The position numbers were made by a program, and so were the translations under genes. Below are positions 53,501 through 53,986 of a stretch of 64,000 nucleotides of DNA, in pieces. Source of the stretch: Actinernus sp. WN-2022 (Eukaryota; Cnidaria; Anthozoa; Actiniaria; Actinernidae); contig JAOWCC010001634.1 in the NCBI GenBank assembly GCA_030867875.1, forward strand, positions 5,503,877 to 5,567,876, in the 5' to 3' direction. Each line of letters begins with the position of its first letter. The first letter of the stretch is position 1. The notes beneath the pieces are model-generated. The model saw only the letters and a program-made list of their open reading frames with translations. It did not search any database and was not told where the DNA came from.

Positions 53501-53986
53501 GTTTTGAACAGAGATGCTCACTTGACAAAGGTTGATTGACAAGTGAAGGTGTCTTCAACCTGGTTGAGGCCCTTTGATAGTACGAGGTCTTGTTTAAAGA
53601 CAATTAATAAAATTAATAATTAAGAAGAACTAAATGTATTGTAATTATATACAAAGAGTAACACCATTAATTCAATTTAGAAAGGATACGTATTCAATGT
53701 TTTGAAACAGCTGGCATAATATGGTAAAAACAATAGAATCCTCACAAGAGGATAACGCTTTCGTCAATAAATTGTCAATAATCTCTGAAACCGTTCGCCG
53801 TACATGTAGTCCCTCTCAACACGTGAGGATACTTGTGTGATTGAAACTGAAAATGAAGTTTTGGCTCAGCATTTCTCTTAATGTACCAGAGGTTTAGACT
53901 TACCAATTTGTCCTCTTCTCTACTGTAGGTTTTCCTTGTCTTAACAAGTTCTTCTGATGCTTCTTTATTCCTTTTGTCAACACTAA
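10591..53986 (-). CDS. GTF3C1: General transcription factor 3C polypeptide 1 (TFIIIC220), C-terminal half, 20 exons
   Basis: GTF3C1 is the largest subunit of TFIIIC, the nuclear complex that binds the B box of tRNA-type promoters and recruits TFIIIB and RNA polymerase III. Twenty minus-strand exons join with consistent splice phases into about 967 codons ending in TGA at 10591-10593. Landmarks matching the vertebrate protein (family knowledge, from memory) are, in order: the Myb-like start [34 protein letters not shown] followed by LTIPDEIIG, a Lys/Ser/Thr-rich linker, the winged-helix segment ending [36 protein letters not shown], and the C-terminal YWVPDVDC. Exons are 53904-53986, 50379-50483, 46479-46592, 44139-44221, 42604-42667, 40634-40699, 39581-39667, 34889-34960, 34374-34430, 31072-31139, 27835-28054, 26318-27541, 21541-21585, 21399-21485, 20187-20264, 18289-18377, 16648-16777, 14898-14960, 12660-12747 and 10591-10673. 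The N-terminal half lies beyond 64000. Confidence 0.92.
11051..11406. mobile_element. Foldback MITE with about 120-bp arms
   Basis: Left end AATAGACCATTTCAAGGTCG pairs with right end CGACCTTGAAATGGCCTATT; TTAGCGATAGCACCGGTGCT pairs with TACCGGTGCTATCGCTAA. Pairing runs about 120 bp per arm around a centre of about 110 bp. No ORF of interest. Lies in the last GTF3C1 intron. Confidence 0.88.
12250..12590 (+). repeat. Interspersed repeat family F1, copy 2
   Basis: Least interrupted copy of the family also seen at 7997-8995 and 45855-46480, with CTTCAAGTTTCTTTAAAACG, TTAAAGTGGATTACAAATGC and CATCAAAATTGTCTCAAATT. A small hairpin repeat just before it (12111-12213) pairs GAGGCAATCCTTTGTTTTTG with AAAAAGGATTGTCTC. 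Confidence 0.7.
12660..12747 (-). CDS. GTF3C1: GTF3C1 exon: [15 protein letters not shown] segment
   Basis: 29 codons plus one base ([29 protein letters not shown]). Acceptor TTTTCATCCTCAG, donor GTGCGT. Equivalent to the vertebrate GCIRKRW..RP.SLFST segment near the C-terminus. Confidence 0.9.
12830..13640. mobile_element. Nested foldback element containing a SINE
   Basis: Outer arms: TAGATTGACTATTATCATCA (about 12942) opposite TGATGATAATAGTCAATCTA (about 13474). Inner arms: CAAAATCGCTAGAATTGATT opposite AATCAATTCTAGCGATTTTG (about 13300). A third inverted pair at about 13348-13430 contains GGCCATGTTGGTGTACC. A SINE sits in the loop (13060-13280). It lies in the intron just upstream of exon 12660-12747. 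Confidence 0.75.
13060..13280 (+). mobile_element. tRNA-derived SINE (family 2), copy 1
   Basis: TAGTGTACTGGTCATGACGT acts as A-box region and CGAGTTCGAGCCCGAG as B-box region, followed by a T-rich spacer and a tail with ACCTGTGAACCCT and GGTTAGGGTTTGG. The same head and tail recur at 45240-45500. Confidence 0.65.
13855..14210 (-). mobile_element. tRNA-derived SINE (family 3), copy 1
   Basis: On the minus strand the head reads GTTAGCTCAGTTGGTAGAGC (A box), then a degraded B box in GCGTTCGAATCCCGGCCGC. A body containing CTTGTCTCTTCCTACTTC and a tail with GGCGCTATATAAAT-type sequence follow. A fuller copy is at 15830-16170. Confidence 0.85.
14205..14520 (+). repeat. Three degenerate tandem copies, about 125-130 bp
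   Basis: CATCGTGACAGAAGGTGGCG and related phrases recur with a period near 125 bp (about 14212, 14345, 14475), each followed by TCTCACACGCAT and, in the first two, TTGGGGTTCGG. No coding function is apparent. Confidence 0.75.
14898..14960 (-). CDS. GTF3C1: GTF3C1 exon: [10 protein letters not shown] segment
   Basis: 21 codons in phase 0/0 ([21 protein letters not shown]). Acceptor TGACTATTGCAG, donor GTGCGT. Matches the vertebrate LLRHYQGVLQPVAVLELL stretch. Its 3' splice site is the first copy of the tandem array at 14961-15250. Confidence 0.9.
14961..15250 (-). repeat. Minisatellite made of copies of a 3' splice site
   Basis: The array begins at the acceptor of the exon ending at 14960. 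On the minus strand the real site is TTTATATGACTATTGCAG, and the same 18 bases recur upstream with their AG at about 15047, 15125 and 15205 (spacing 86, 78, 80 bp). A shorter subunit with AACAACAAG and GTTATCAGCT lies between them. The intron thus offers three near-identical upstream acceptors. Confidence 0.85.
15251..15829. other. Intronic, nothing recognised
   Basis: No exon, repeat family or structured element is supported in this stretch of the intron between exons 16648-16777 and 14898-14960. Confidence 0.5.
15830..16170 (-). mobile_element. tRNA-derived SINE (family 3), copy 2
   Basis: Minus-strand head GTTAGCTCAGTTGGTAGAAC, B box GGGGTTCGAATCCCGG, then GTCCTTGGGCAGGGACGTAT, a body with CTTGTCTCCTTCCTCTTC, and a tail GCGCTATATAAATGAATATC ending in an A/T-rich (TTTA)-like stretch. 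It is better preserved than the copy at 13855-14210; both are sense to GTF3C1. Confidence 0.9.
16330..16640 (+). repeat. Degenerate repeat with GGATCAATGTTGGA motif
   Basis: TGGATCAATGTTGGA occurs at about 16410 and 16502, with partial forms (TTGGTCCAGCATTGA, ATGTTGGATCATA) between and after. A weak tandem or inverted arrangement directly downstream of the donor of exon 16648-16777. No coding content. Confidence 0.5.
16648..16777 (-). CDS. GTF3C1: GTF3C1 exon: [15 protein letters not shown] segment
   Basis: One base plus 43 codons ([20 protein letters not shown] through MENPSITE). Acceptor TTTCCTTCAG, donor GTACTT. IGRPW...G.(I/L)N is the hallmark of the C-terminal winged helix of TFIIIC220. 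Confidence 0.93.
17316..18270. repeat. 130-bp satellite inside MITE family C
   Basis: Seven copies of a 127-132-bp unit start at 17371, 17503, 17633, 17763, 17893, 18023 and 18150 (each at CATTGATCATTAGCGGCACT). The array is bounded by inverted ends, AAGCCTGGTTTTCACTGGCG (17318) and its approximate complement CGCTAGTGATAACAAGCCTT (18250). Single, unexpanded relatives lie at 21847-22000 and 54211-54345. It ends about 20 nt from the donor of exon 18289-18377. Confidence 0.9.
18289..18377 (-). CDS. GTF3C1: GTF3C1 acidic linker exon
   Basis: 29 codons plus two bases ([29 protein letters not shown]). Acceptor GTTTCAAAAAG, donor GTAGCA. A hydrophilic linker at the place where the vertebrate protein also has a disordered acidic segment; identification rests on phase continuity with both neighbours. 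Confidence 0.75.
18766..18890. mobile_element. Short hairpin MITE
   Basis: GGCCCGATATAAACGTCGAA at the left pairs with TTCGACGTTTGAATCGGGCC at the right, and pairing continues through CATGCACCGAAC opposite GTTCGGCGCATG. About 125 bp; no coding content. Confidence 0.85.
19330..19560. mobile_element. Degenerate foldback element
   Basis: GCGGATTTCGTATGAGTGGG is complementary, with mismatches, to CCCACTCATGCCAAATCTGC. The interior is rich in CACGGTTACGGTA-type repeats. No coding content. Confidence 0.6.
19616..20175. mobile_element. MITE family A copy 2, with nested hairpin
   Basis: Outer part matches the element at 7582-7825 (CAGTCACGTGCTGA, ATGGAAAATAGCATTTACAA, CACTACCGATCTCGT). A nested inverted repeat lies at about 19770-19985: GGTAAGTTTGGGAGAATTCG opposite GAATTCTTCCAAACTTAC. 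An intermediate phrase, GTTCTGATTGGCTGA near 19690, recurs at 45060-45180. The element abuts exon 20187-20264. Confidence 0.75.
20187..20264 (-). CDS. GTF3C1: GTF3C1 exon: [16 protein letters not shown] segment
   Basis: 26 codons in phase 0/0 ([26 protein letters not shown]). The acceptor TATGTGACAAG is weak but is the only position that keeps the joined frame with the preceding exon. Donor GTACCT. Corresponds to the vertebrate AMGSAWPWLLHSVRLK segment. Confidence 0.85.
20404..20498 (+). repeat. 15-bp minisatellite
   Basis: About five copies of GTGACAAGTGAGTGC-like units with alternating GAGTGC, GCGTGT and GCGTGC variants. Located in the GTF3C1 intron about 140 nt before exon 20187-20264. 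Confidence 0.85.
20580..20750. mobile_element. MITE family B, partial copy
   Basis: Matches the left arm and centre of 9775-10255 (TCTTGATTTGAGTGCTGCGT, ACAAAAGGTCATTTCTTTCG). It stops where the exon-derived minisatellite begins, so the right half is missing or replaced. Confidence 0.7.
20748..21398 (-). repeat. Minisatellite built from an exon end plus its 5' splice site
   Basis: Units of 41 or 43 bp. Read on the minus strand each unit is CTGCAGAGATTG..(T/C)CGTAGTCGATTG followed by GTAAGATATCCACCAT, that is, the last 25-27 nt of the exon at 21399-21485 and the first 16 nt of its intron. Unit boundaries (GATGGTGG on the plus strand) are at 20790, 20831, 20874, 20915, 20958, 21001, 21042, 21085, 21128, 21169, 21212, 21253, 21296, 21339 and 21382, with a diverged unit at 20748. 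About 16 donors in total: the authentic one at 21393-21398 and about 15 copies further into the intron. Confidence 0.95.
21399..21485 (-). CDS. GTF3C1: GTF3C1 exon: [13 protein letters not shown], source of a minisatellite
   Basis: 29 codons in phase 0/0 ([29 protein letters not shown]), acceptor TTTTTGTTGCAG, donor GTAAGA at 21393-21398. It joins in frame to [10 protein letters not shown] of the next exon, matching the vertebrate LLEQHQVLEVG region. Its last 27 nt and the adjoining 16 intronic nt are the unit of the tandem array at 20748-21398. Confidence 0.88.
21541..21585 (-). CDS. GTF3C1: GTF3C1 45-nt exon
   Basis: 15 codons in phase 0/0 ([15 protein letters not shown]), acceptor AATATCTCCAG, donor GTAAGA. 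An alternative acceptor, CATTTGTAG at 21571, would give a 29-nt exon whose frame fails to join both neighbours, so the longer form is preferred. Links GITIPRLK to the next winged-helix exon. Confidence 0.7.
21586..21846. other. Intronic, no feature recognised
   Basis: A 68-codon plus-strand ORF (21599-21805) has a hydrophobic stretch [12 protein letters not shown] but no family resemblance and lies antisense in a GTF3C1 intron; not called as a gene. Confidence 0.5.
21847..22000. mobile_element. MITE family C, single copy
   Basis: Carries the ends and interior of the 130-bp satellite family in unexpanded form: AAACCGGGTTCACACAGCGA at the left, CGCTTATGGCACTAGTGTGA at the right, and ACAAGTAGTGCTAATGGTCA inside. 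Confidence 0.75.
22225..22440 (+). repeat. About 50-bp degenerate tandem repeat
   Basis: Three to four copies of a unit with GATTAATAAAACATCAGTG and a following TATCA.ATATACAGATACT, then a related palindromic tail of ATCACTGATAC motifs. No coding content. Confidence 0.8.
22500..24368. repeat. 53-bp minisatellite split by a LINE
   Basis: Unit GACCCTTCTCAGGAGTAAAA, then TGTCAAAATAAAACTCC and TGTCTTGATGCATACA (53 bp). About 2.5 copies lie at 22500-22640 and about 8.5 at 23912-24368. The internal pair GGAGT...ACTCC makes each unit weakly palindromic. The LINE fragment at 22641-23911 interrupts one unit, so the array existed before that insertion. Confidence 0.93.
22641..23911 (+). pseudogene. 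5'-truncated LINE reverse transcriptase (family L), inactivated
   Basis: Reads (with frame changes) [20 protein letters not shown], then [12 protein letters not shown] (RT motif A), [25 protein letters not shown] (motif B) and KYADDS (catalytic motif C at about 23110). The usual C-terminal part to [14 protein letters not shown] follows. Inactivated by a lost base near 22875, a TGA at 22932-22934 in place of Trp, and an extra T near 23050; from 23029 the frame is open for 232 codons. The 3' end has AATAAAGACC and an ATT-repeat tail. Antisense to GTF3C1, inside a minisatellite. The 3' end of the same family is at 52946-53405. Confidence 0.92.
24763..25340. mobile_element. MITE family A copy 3, with nested hairpin
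   Basis: The left part matches 7582-7825 (GGCCTTTGCAGCTAACAGTC, GATCCCATGGGAAAAGGC). It is cut at about 24948 by the element at 24948-25296 and resumes with ACACTAACGATCTTGT. The right terminus is less clear. Confidence 0.75.
24948..25296. mobile_element. Near-perfect hairpin MITE with TA flanks
   Basis: Left arm CATGCATCAGGAGTTCCGGA, right arm TCCGGAACTCCTGATGCATG. Arms of about 120 bp are nearly identical, including ACTGCATTCTGGGTAGGTGG opposite CCACCTACCCAGAATGCAGT. Flanked by TA on both sides, as expected for Tc1/mariner-type target sites. The near-perfect arms suggest a recent insertion. Confidence 0.88.
25380..25600 (-). mobile_element. tRNA-derived SINE (family 4)
   Basis: On the minus strand: GGTTGGCGCAGTGGTAAAAC (A box), GGTACCGGGTTCGATTCCCG (B box), then a body with GTGAGTTAGGTGTTGTTGGC and TTCCGGTTTTCCTCCC. 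The head is close to an intact tRNA-type Pol III promoter, but the anticodon arm does not fold as a tRNA. Confidence 0.85.
25690..26230 (+). pseudogene. CR1-like LINE 3' end
   Basis: Translation of interrupted frames gives [40 protein letters not shown] and HFWNTIP, the C-terminal tail of a CR1-type LINE polyprotein. It ends in a (GATTATTATTAT)-like tail at 26170-26225. A different family from 22641-23911. Confidence 0.8.
26318..27541 (-). CDS. GTF3C1: GTF3C1 large exon with Lys/Ser/Thr-rich linker
   Basis: 408 codons in phase 0/0, acceptor TTACATTTTCAG, donor GTCAGT. It begins [13 protein letters not shown], which continues the preceding exon's [11 protein letters not shown] as in the vertebrate protein. 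About 150 residues of low-complexity Lys/Ser/Thr/Gln sequence follow, then [19 protein letters not shown] (matching the vertebrate segment before its linker), another variable stretch, and a structured end [20 protein letters not shown] to LGITIPRLK, the start of a winged helix. The linker is longer than I would expect from the vertebrate protein and is probably disordered. Confidence 0.9.
27735..27834 (-). repeat. 25-bp minisatellite anchored on a 5' splice site
   Basis: On the minus strand the exon at 27835-28054 ends AATGGAAAG and the intron begins GTGTGACTAGTGGAAATGCC. Three to four further 25-bp units with AATGGTGTAACTAATGGCAA follow directly. Each repeats the GGTGT(G/A)ACTA context of the donor. 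Confidence 0.85.
27835..28054 (-). CDS. GTF3C1: GTF3C1 exon: YYRLF...[11 protein letters not shown] segment
   Basis: One base plus 73 codons. It runs from [17 protein letters not shown] through an acidic loop ([16 protein letters not shown]) to [15 protein letters not shown]. Acceptor TTTTCATTCCAG; donor GTGTGA, which is non-standard. A 25-bp minisatellite starts at this donor (27735-27834). Confidence 0.9.
28080..28560 (+). repeat. Interspersed repeat family F2, copy 1
   Basis: Shares CAAGTCATCAGTCTTCTGTT, TAGACATTCAAGTTTTCGAT and CGATACCAAATATCA with 52200-53520. This copy is uninterrupted and so gives the empty-site sequence for the LINE insertion in the other copy. A hairpin, AATAACTGGCTGCACTCCCA opposite TGGGAGTGCAGCAGTTATT, follows at 28552-28640. 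Confidence 0.7.
28641..29640. other. Intronic, GC-rich patch at 29290-29460
   Basis: No exon supported. A stretch with GTGCGCGCGCAGGTGC and TTCCGCGCGCCGCGC is much richer in CpG than its surroundings. Further on, phrases with TCAAGTACTTTTCAAGGAC are tandem-like and recur at 50265-50340. An unmasked CpG island promoter is possible, but no gene start can be shown. Confidence 0.45.
29775..29872. mobile_element. Short hairpin MITE
   Basis: CAATTAGACCCGCAGCCCGA at the left pairs imperfectly with the right-hand end GAGGTCTAATTG, with GGGCTACGAGT opposite ACTCGTAGCCC. About 100 bp. Confidence 0.75.
30046..30290. mobile_element. Inverted-repeat element with poly-G subterminus
   Basis: Left end GGGGCCGACCATTTGACTTT and right end AACGTTAAATGGTCGGCCCC are inverted. 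Inside the left TIR is a run of 27 G (30070-30096); the right side has CCCACCCCCC, so the run has expanded on one side only. The centre contains two copies of CTTGCAGGATATTTTTTTTC. No coding capacity. Confidence 0.88.
30300..30800 (+). repeat. Inverted duplicated segment with TACTTACG(T/C)GGTCATG
   Basis: CCTGATCCATGACCACGTAA (about 30429) is the near complement of TTACGCGGTCATGGGTCAGG (about 30570), and AACCCTTCTTGATTTTTTTA region phrases recur after it, so this is a degenerate foldback about 500 bp long. No exon visible. Confidence 0.6.
31072..31139 (-). CDS. GTF3C1: GTF3C1 exon: [11 protein letters not shown] segment
   Basis: 22 codons plus two bases ([22 protein letters not shown]). Acceptor TTCTTTTCAG, donor GTAAGT. 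LPF..MSY.LS is one of the most characteristic phrases of TFIIIC220. Confidence 0.92.
31440..31630 (+). repeat. CCGTCAA-rich repeat
   Basis: About ten near-regular occurrences of (A)CCGTCAA within 190 bp (for example CAACCGTCAAAATAAAG and CACCGTCAAACC). A degenerate short tandem motif; no coding content. Confidence 0.75.
32369..34072. mobile_element. About 1.7-kb foldback element with 600-bp arms
   Basis: Left end GGGGACTTGCACTAAGAGAT and right end ATCTCTTAGTGCAAGTCCCC. The arms pair for roughly 600 bp with scattered mismatches (for example AATGTCGCGTATAATAGCTA near 32650 opposite TAGCTATTATACGCGACATT near 33790). The centre (about 32990-33470) carries another small element and no transposase. 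It lies in the intron between exons 34374-34430 and 31072-31139 and could form a very long hairpin in the pre-mRNA. Confidence 0.92.
33065..33231. mobile_element. hAT-like MITE nested in the foldback loop
   Basis: Begins CAGGGGCGTAGCTTCCTG and ends CTAGCTACGCCCCTG. CAGGGGCGTAG is a familiar hAT-type terminus. The subterminal parts include ACGTGCGTAC and two copies of CCCTTAAAACCGG. No ORF. Confidence 0.75.
34374..34430 (-). CDS. GTF3C1: GTF3C1 exon: 57-nt winged-helix segment
   Basis: 19 codons in phase 0/0 ([19 protein letters not shown]). The acceptor follows a long T tract on this strand (TTTTTCAG); donor GTGAGC. Recognition helix and following strand of the winged-helix region. Confidence 0.9.
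34889..34960 (-). CDS. GTF3C1: GTF3C1 exon: winged-helix segment
   Basis: 24 codons in phase 0/0 ([24 protein letters not shown]), acceptor TGATCTTTCAG, donor GTAAGT. Matches the vertebrate helix ending in FRLYREY. Confidence 0.9.
35150..35553 (+). repeat. Retroelement tail and (TAA)n microsatellite
   Basis: T-rich sequence followed by GCGAAAGGGCGCAATACAAA and about 24 copies of TAA (35482-35553). Such GCGC..ACAAAT plus trinucleotide tails are typical 3' ends of non-LTR or SINE elements. The ORF of poly-isoleucine here is an artefact of the microsatellite. Confidence 0.7.
35553..35795 (-). mobile_element. SINE family 1 body, head truncated
   Basis: On the minus strand it reads CACTCGGGGTCTTCAAGTAA, GAAGGTGCTGC and ATGGTTAGACCTTCACGTCT, the body of the SINE at 6330-6535. 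The tRNA-like head is missing because the element is truncated at about 35795. Confidence 0.85.
35796..37250. other. Intronic, nothing coding recognised
   Basis: Only a two-copy 25-bp repeat (GGAACTCGGATGTTGGTACG and GGACTCGGATGTTGGTACGG near 35960-36015) and a short GA run near 37021 stand out. No exon of GTF3C1 fits here by phase. Confidence 0.5.
37251..37778 (+). pseudogene. Membrane-anchored collagen/Ig protein, truncated copy
   Basis: A continuous 175-codon frame: a cytoplasmic start, a membrane anchor ([15 protein letters not shown], about residues 33-47), then about 14 Gly-X-Y triplets ([29 protein letters not shown]), and the first half of an Ig-like domain ([17 protein letters not shown], then [11 protein letters not shown] and TTMNDSG). 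The Ig domain lacks its second cysteine: after NDSG the text duplicates a few bases and stops, and a dispersed repeat begins at about 37785. Cnidarians have families of collagen/Ig membrane proteins of this layout. The uninterrupted structure inside a GTF3C1 intron on the other strand suggests a retrocopy or duplicated fragment. It could also be the 5' exon of a live gene, but no donor is visible. Confidence 0.75.
37785..39290. repeat. Dispersed repeat family D, copy 1, split by a MITE
   Basis: The two halves (37785-38009 and 39154-39290) match 41585-41960 end to end: GACTTCATAAGGATAGTTTA, AACTCGATAAGCTAATAC, then GACCTAATGCAGCAAC and CAGCCGCTATAAATAATAAA. The interruption is the element at 38010-39153. 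The left edge of this copy truncates the collagen/Ig frame. Confidence 0.85.
38010..39153. mobile_element. hAT-type non-autonomous element with 8-bp target duplication
   Basis: Flanked on both sides by CCTCGACC (38002-38009 and 39154-39161). Ends AAGGGAGCACGGCACAC and GTCTGCCGTCTCCCTTG are inverted. Subterminal arms also pair, for example GCCGCCATCTTGAAATTCCT opposite AGGAATTTCAAGATGGCGGC. The 8-bp duplication and CAAGGG-like end fit the hAT superfamily. About 1.1 kb, without a recognisable transposase. Confidence 0.85.
39581..39667 (-). CDS. GTF3C1: GTF3C1 exon: [15 protein letters not shown] segment
   Basis: 29 codons in phase 0/0 from [12 protein letters not shown] to [12 protein letters not shown], between acceptor TAATTTAG and donor GTTAGT. 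Start of the winged-helix-like region that continues over the next three exons. Confidence 0.88.
40141..40427. mobile_element. MITE family E, copy 1, with 7-bp target duplication
   Basis: Ends CATAGTTAATAGAGTGGAAT and ATTCCACTCTATTAACTATG are inverted. Flanking duplication GTTTAAT on both sides. Very similar to 43349-43630. No ORF. Confidence 0.92.
40634..40699 (-). CDS. GTF3C1: GTF3C1 exon: LDELYRNF segment
   Basis: 22 codons in phase 0/0 ([22 protein letters not shown]) between acceptor CGTTTCACAG and donor GTAAGA. An alternative acceptor, GTCTTTTAG, at 40734 would add 34 nt, but only in a frame that does not join the preceding exon as called. Corresponds to the vertebrate ELF.RYRV segment. 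Confidence 0.75.
41585..41960. repeat. Dispersed repeat family D, copy 2, intact
   Basis: Uninterrupted copy of the repeat at 37785-39290, which gives the pre-insertion sequence for that copy. Ends near GTGGAGCTGACTGG. Confidence 0.85.
42405..42500 (-). mobile_element. tRNA-like SINE head
   Basis: On the minus strand CAACTCAGTAGTGTAGTTAG resembles an A box and TTGGTTCGAATCCCGC a B box about 55 nt later, followed by a pyrimidine-rich stretch. The head type is related to 8360-8450. Confidence 0.65.
42604..42667 (-). CDS. GTF3C1: GTF3C1 exon: [10 protein letters not shown] segment
   Basis: One base completes the split Ser codon, then 21 codons reading [21 protein letters not shown] minus its last residue in the same frame, before donor GTATGT. 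The acceptor is GATTTTGAAAG. A second frame is also open through a longer version starting after TGAGTTTCAG at about 42737, but this one fits the neighbouring phases and the charged character of the protein better. Confidence 0.7.
42950..43065 (-). mobile_element. tRNA-like SINE head, degraded
   Basis: Minus strand: ACTAGCAGTCGAGAAC..., then GATGGTTCGAGCCACACTCC with a B-box-like core, followed by a tail with TTTTTATTTCC. The promoter is weaker than in the other SINEs. Confidence 0.5.
43170..43315. mobile_element. Hairpin MITE with GTTTCACCAGGGGATCCAAA ends
   Basis: GTGTTTCACCAGGGGATCCA at the left pairs with TGGATCCCCTGGTGAAACAC at the right; further out ATATCAAAAGCTCGAG pairs loosely with CTCGTTTTTGATAT. 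About 145 bp. The hairpin at 8085-8220 carries related phrases. Confidence 0.85.
43349..43630. mobile_element. MITE family E, copy 2, with 7-bp target duplication
   Basis: Same termini as 40141-40427, with flanking duplication ATTACAC (43342-43348 and 43631-43637). The two copies differ by a few substitutions and one short deletion of about 10 bp. Confidence 0.92.
44139..44221 (-). CDS. GTF3C1: GTF3C1 exon: [11 protein letters not shown] segment
   Basis: 27 codons plus two bases ([17 protein letters not shown], then [10 protein letters not shown]). Acceptor CGTATTTCCAG is good; donor GTATTT is weak but fits the phase of the next exon (AG completed by C). Confidence 0.82.
44280..44550. mobile_element. 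Degenerate MITE related to 48748-49074
   Basis: Shares CAATGAGCCAATCACGAA, GTAAACGCAATCGTGGAT and TTTGGTTTTAGTCTAG with the element at 48748-49074, but the terminal repeats are eroded. No ORF. Confidence 0.65.
44561..45005. mobile_element. Foldback element with nested hairpin
   Basis: Outer arms: TTCGAAAATTGCTGCTGATT opposite TTCAGCGGTAATTTTCGAA, and CAGACGCATGCATG opposite CATGCGTCTG. Nested at about 44808-44932: GAAGTTAAACATTCTTAAAT opposite ATTTATGAATGTTTAACTTC. Also contains GTTTTAGGGTTAGGGTTTG, which is not a telomeric array. Confidence 0.8.
45240..45500 (+). mobile_element. tRNA-derived SINE (family 2), copy 2
   Basis: Head TTTAGCGTAGTGGTTGCGAC (A box) and GGGTTTCGAGTTCGAG (B-box region), then a T-rich spacer, GACCTGTGAACCCT, CCCCGTCGTTGAAC, and a tail with GGGTAGGGTTTTAGG. 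Same layout as 13060-13280. Confidence 0.7.
45855..46480 (+). repeat. Interspersed repeat family F1, copy 3, interrupted
   Basis: Matches 12250-12590 (CCTTCAAATATCTTTAAAAC, TTAAAGTGGATTACGAAAAC, CATCAAAATTGTCTCAAATT). The interruption is the element at 46038-46205. It runs up to the donor of the GTF3C1 exon at 46479-46592. Confidence 0.8.
46038..46205. mobile_element. MITE whose left end has become a 12-bp minisatellite
   Basis: Right end CAAATTCCCGATTCGATTCC is a single copy. The left end has about four copies of the complementary 12-mer GGGAATCGAATC before GGGAATTTGACAGTG. Inner arms pair GACAGTG opposite CACTGTC. Nested in repeat F1. Confidence 0.88.
46479..46592 (-). CDS. GTF3C1: GTF3C1 exon: KTSKNYQMR segment
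   Basis: 38 codons in phase 0/0 between acceptor CGCTCTTAG and donor GTAAGT. It contains [17 protein letters not shown] and [12 protein letters not shown], equivalent to the vertebrate segment ending in CLAEVYQDK. A SINE lies just upstream (46635-46800). Confidence 0.9.
46635..46800 (+). mobile_element. tRNA-derived SINE (family 5)
   Basis: Head GGTGGCCGATTGGTGTGCTC (A box) and GGCCGGAGTTGGATTCCCGG (B-box region), then a body with CGAGTTGAGTTTGTTGGT, CTCCGGGTTCTCCGG and CTCCTCAAAAACCAACC. This body type is, from memory, widespread in corals. Confidence 0.8.
47118..47325 (+). repeat. Two tandem copies, period about 128 bp
   Basis: A block containing TTTCAATAGCTTTATCAGCA and TATGAGAATGAGTAGCCAC occurs at about 47124 and 47250. 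No coding content. Confidence 0.85.
47735..48045. mobile_element. Degenerate foldback element
   Basis: ACACCCTTTTAATAAGT (about 47762) is complementary to ACTTATTAAAAGGGT (about 47987), with GACGATTGCAGTC opposite GACTGCACGATC further out. The arms are strongly eroded. Confidence 0.55.
48226..48616 (+). repeat. About 100-bp tandem repeat, four copies
   Basis: TAGTATTGTTTTTAGTA and CCCAGAAGGTATG recur with a period of about 100-103 bp; the blocks alternate between a TGTAACA..TGTACACC form and a TGCAACA..AGCTACACC form, a two-unit higher-order pattern. Confidence 0.85.
48748..49074. mobile_element. MITE with AGAGCGG ends
   Basis: Ends AGAGCGGTTTTCGATTGAGT and ACTCAATCGAAATCCGCTCT are inverted. 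The interior carries AACCAAAG and CCAATCACG motifs in both orientations. No ORF. Related to 44280-44550. Confidence 0.85.
49099..50248 (+). repeat. 31-bp satellite array
   Basis: About 37 head-to-tail units of CATTAGATTTAGGTATCCAT plus AACAAACACAG (31 bp). Main variants are AGGTATCC/AGATATCC, CAGCATT/CAGTATT/CAACATT, with diverged units at both edges. The unit resembles the complement of the family's subterminal GGATGCCTAAAGC segment, so the array appears to have grown from the MITE end. Confidence 0.95.
50379..50483 (-). CDS. GTF3C1: GTF3C1 exon: Myb-like region
   Basis: 35 codons in phase 0/0, from [16 protein letters not shown] to [14 protein letters not shown], between acceptor TATTTCCAG and donor GTAAGA. 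LILCRIA with the following NDVRKVV matches the same stretch of vertebrate GTF3C1. A minisatellite starts immediately at the acceptor (50484). Confidence 0.9.
50484..50850 (-). repeat. About 80-bp minisatellite starting at a 3' splice site
   Basis: The first unit abuts the acceptor of the exon at 50379-50483 (minus strand TGTATTTCCAG). About four more units recur with GTTTTCTCTGCTGTTGTTGT followed by ATTTCCAT, so the polypyrimidine context is copied but the AG is AT in all but the exon-proximal unit. Units also share AGTGCTGATAAG and TTCCCTGCTAAG. Confidence 0.85.
50850..51035. repeat. Degenerate inverted repeat
   Basis: CCTCTTCCATGGGATT at the left is complementary to ATCCCATGGAAGAGG at the right, with CATGGTATTTCC and CCATGGAAATTC between. 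It continues from the last unit of the adjacent minisatellite. Confidence 0.6.
51036..51858. other. Intronic, (TTTA)n microsatellite only
   Basis: A TTTA run lies at 51439-51466 and a T run at 51071-51083. No exon or recognisable element otherwise. Confidence 0.55.
51859..52118. mobile_element. MITE with CTGCTTACCC ends
   Basis: Left end CTGCTTACCCGAGCGCTTAA and right end TTAAGCGCTTGGGTAAGCAG are inverted, and pairing continues through TTTCCAATATGCA opposite TGCATATTGG. The interior contains CTGATTGG motifs. No ORF. Confidence 0.88.
52438..52945 (-). pseudogene. LINE fragment: ORF1 end and start of endonuclease
   Basis: On the minus strand an 85-codon frame reads [40 protein letters not shown] and [17 protein letters not shown]. 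This is the SGNH-like end of a CR1/L2-type ORF1. After a short gap [20 protein letters not shown] and SKRIDILAI follow, the beginning of an AP-endonuclease/RT ORF2, where the fragment stops. Orientation is opposite to the adjacent piece. Confidence 0.8.
52946..53405 (+). pseudogene. LINE family L 3' end
   Basis: Plus-strand frames give [20 protein letters not shown], then interrupted C-terminal sequence, followed by the 3' UTR with ATAACATAAGATATGTATTT and ATTAAAGACC, matching the end of the LINE at 22641-23911. Together with the inverted piece to its left it looks like a single 5'-inverted insertion. Confidence 0.8.
53904..53986 (-). CDS. GTF3C1: GTF3C1 exon 1 of those visible
   Basis: Starts after acceptor TACAAGCAG with two bases of a split codon, then encodes 27 residues ending [10 protein letters not shown] before donor GTAAGT. 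This is the start of the Myb/SANT-like region of TFIIIC220; the basic Lys/Arg-rich lead ([16 protein letters not shown]) is typical. The frame stays open upstream of the acceptor, but that sequence does not resemble the protein. Confidence 0.85.

Larger units (their letters stand above)
52200..53520 (+). repeat. Interspersed repeat family F2, copy 2, split by a LINE
   Basis: The left part (52200-52437) and right part (53406-53520) match 28080-28560. The gap corresponds to the LINE-derived segment 52438-53405. Confidence 0.75.
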
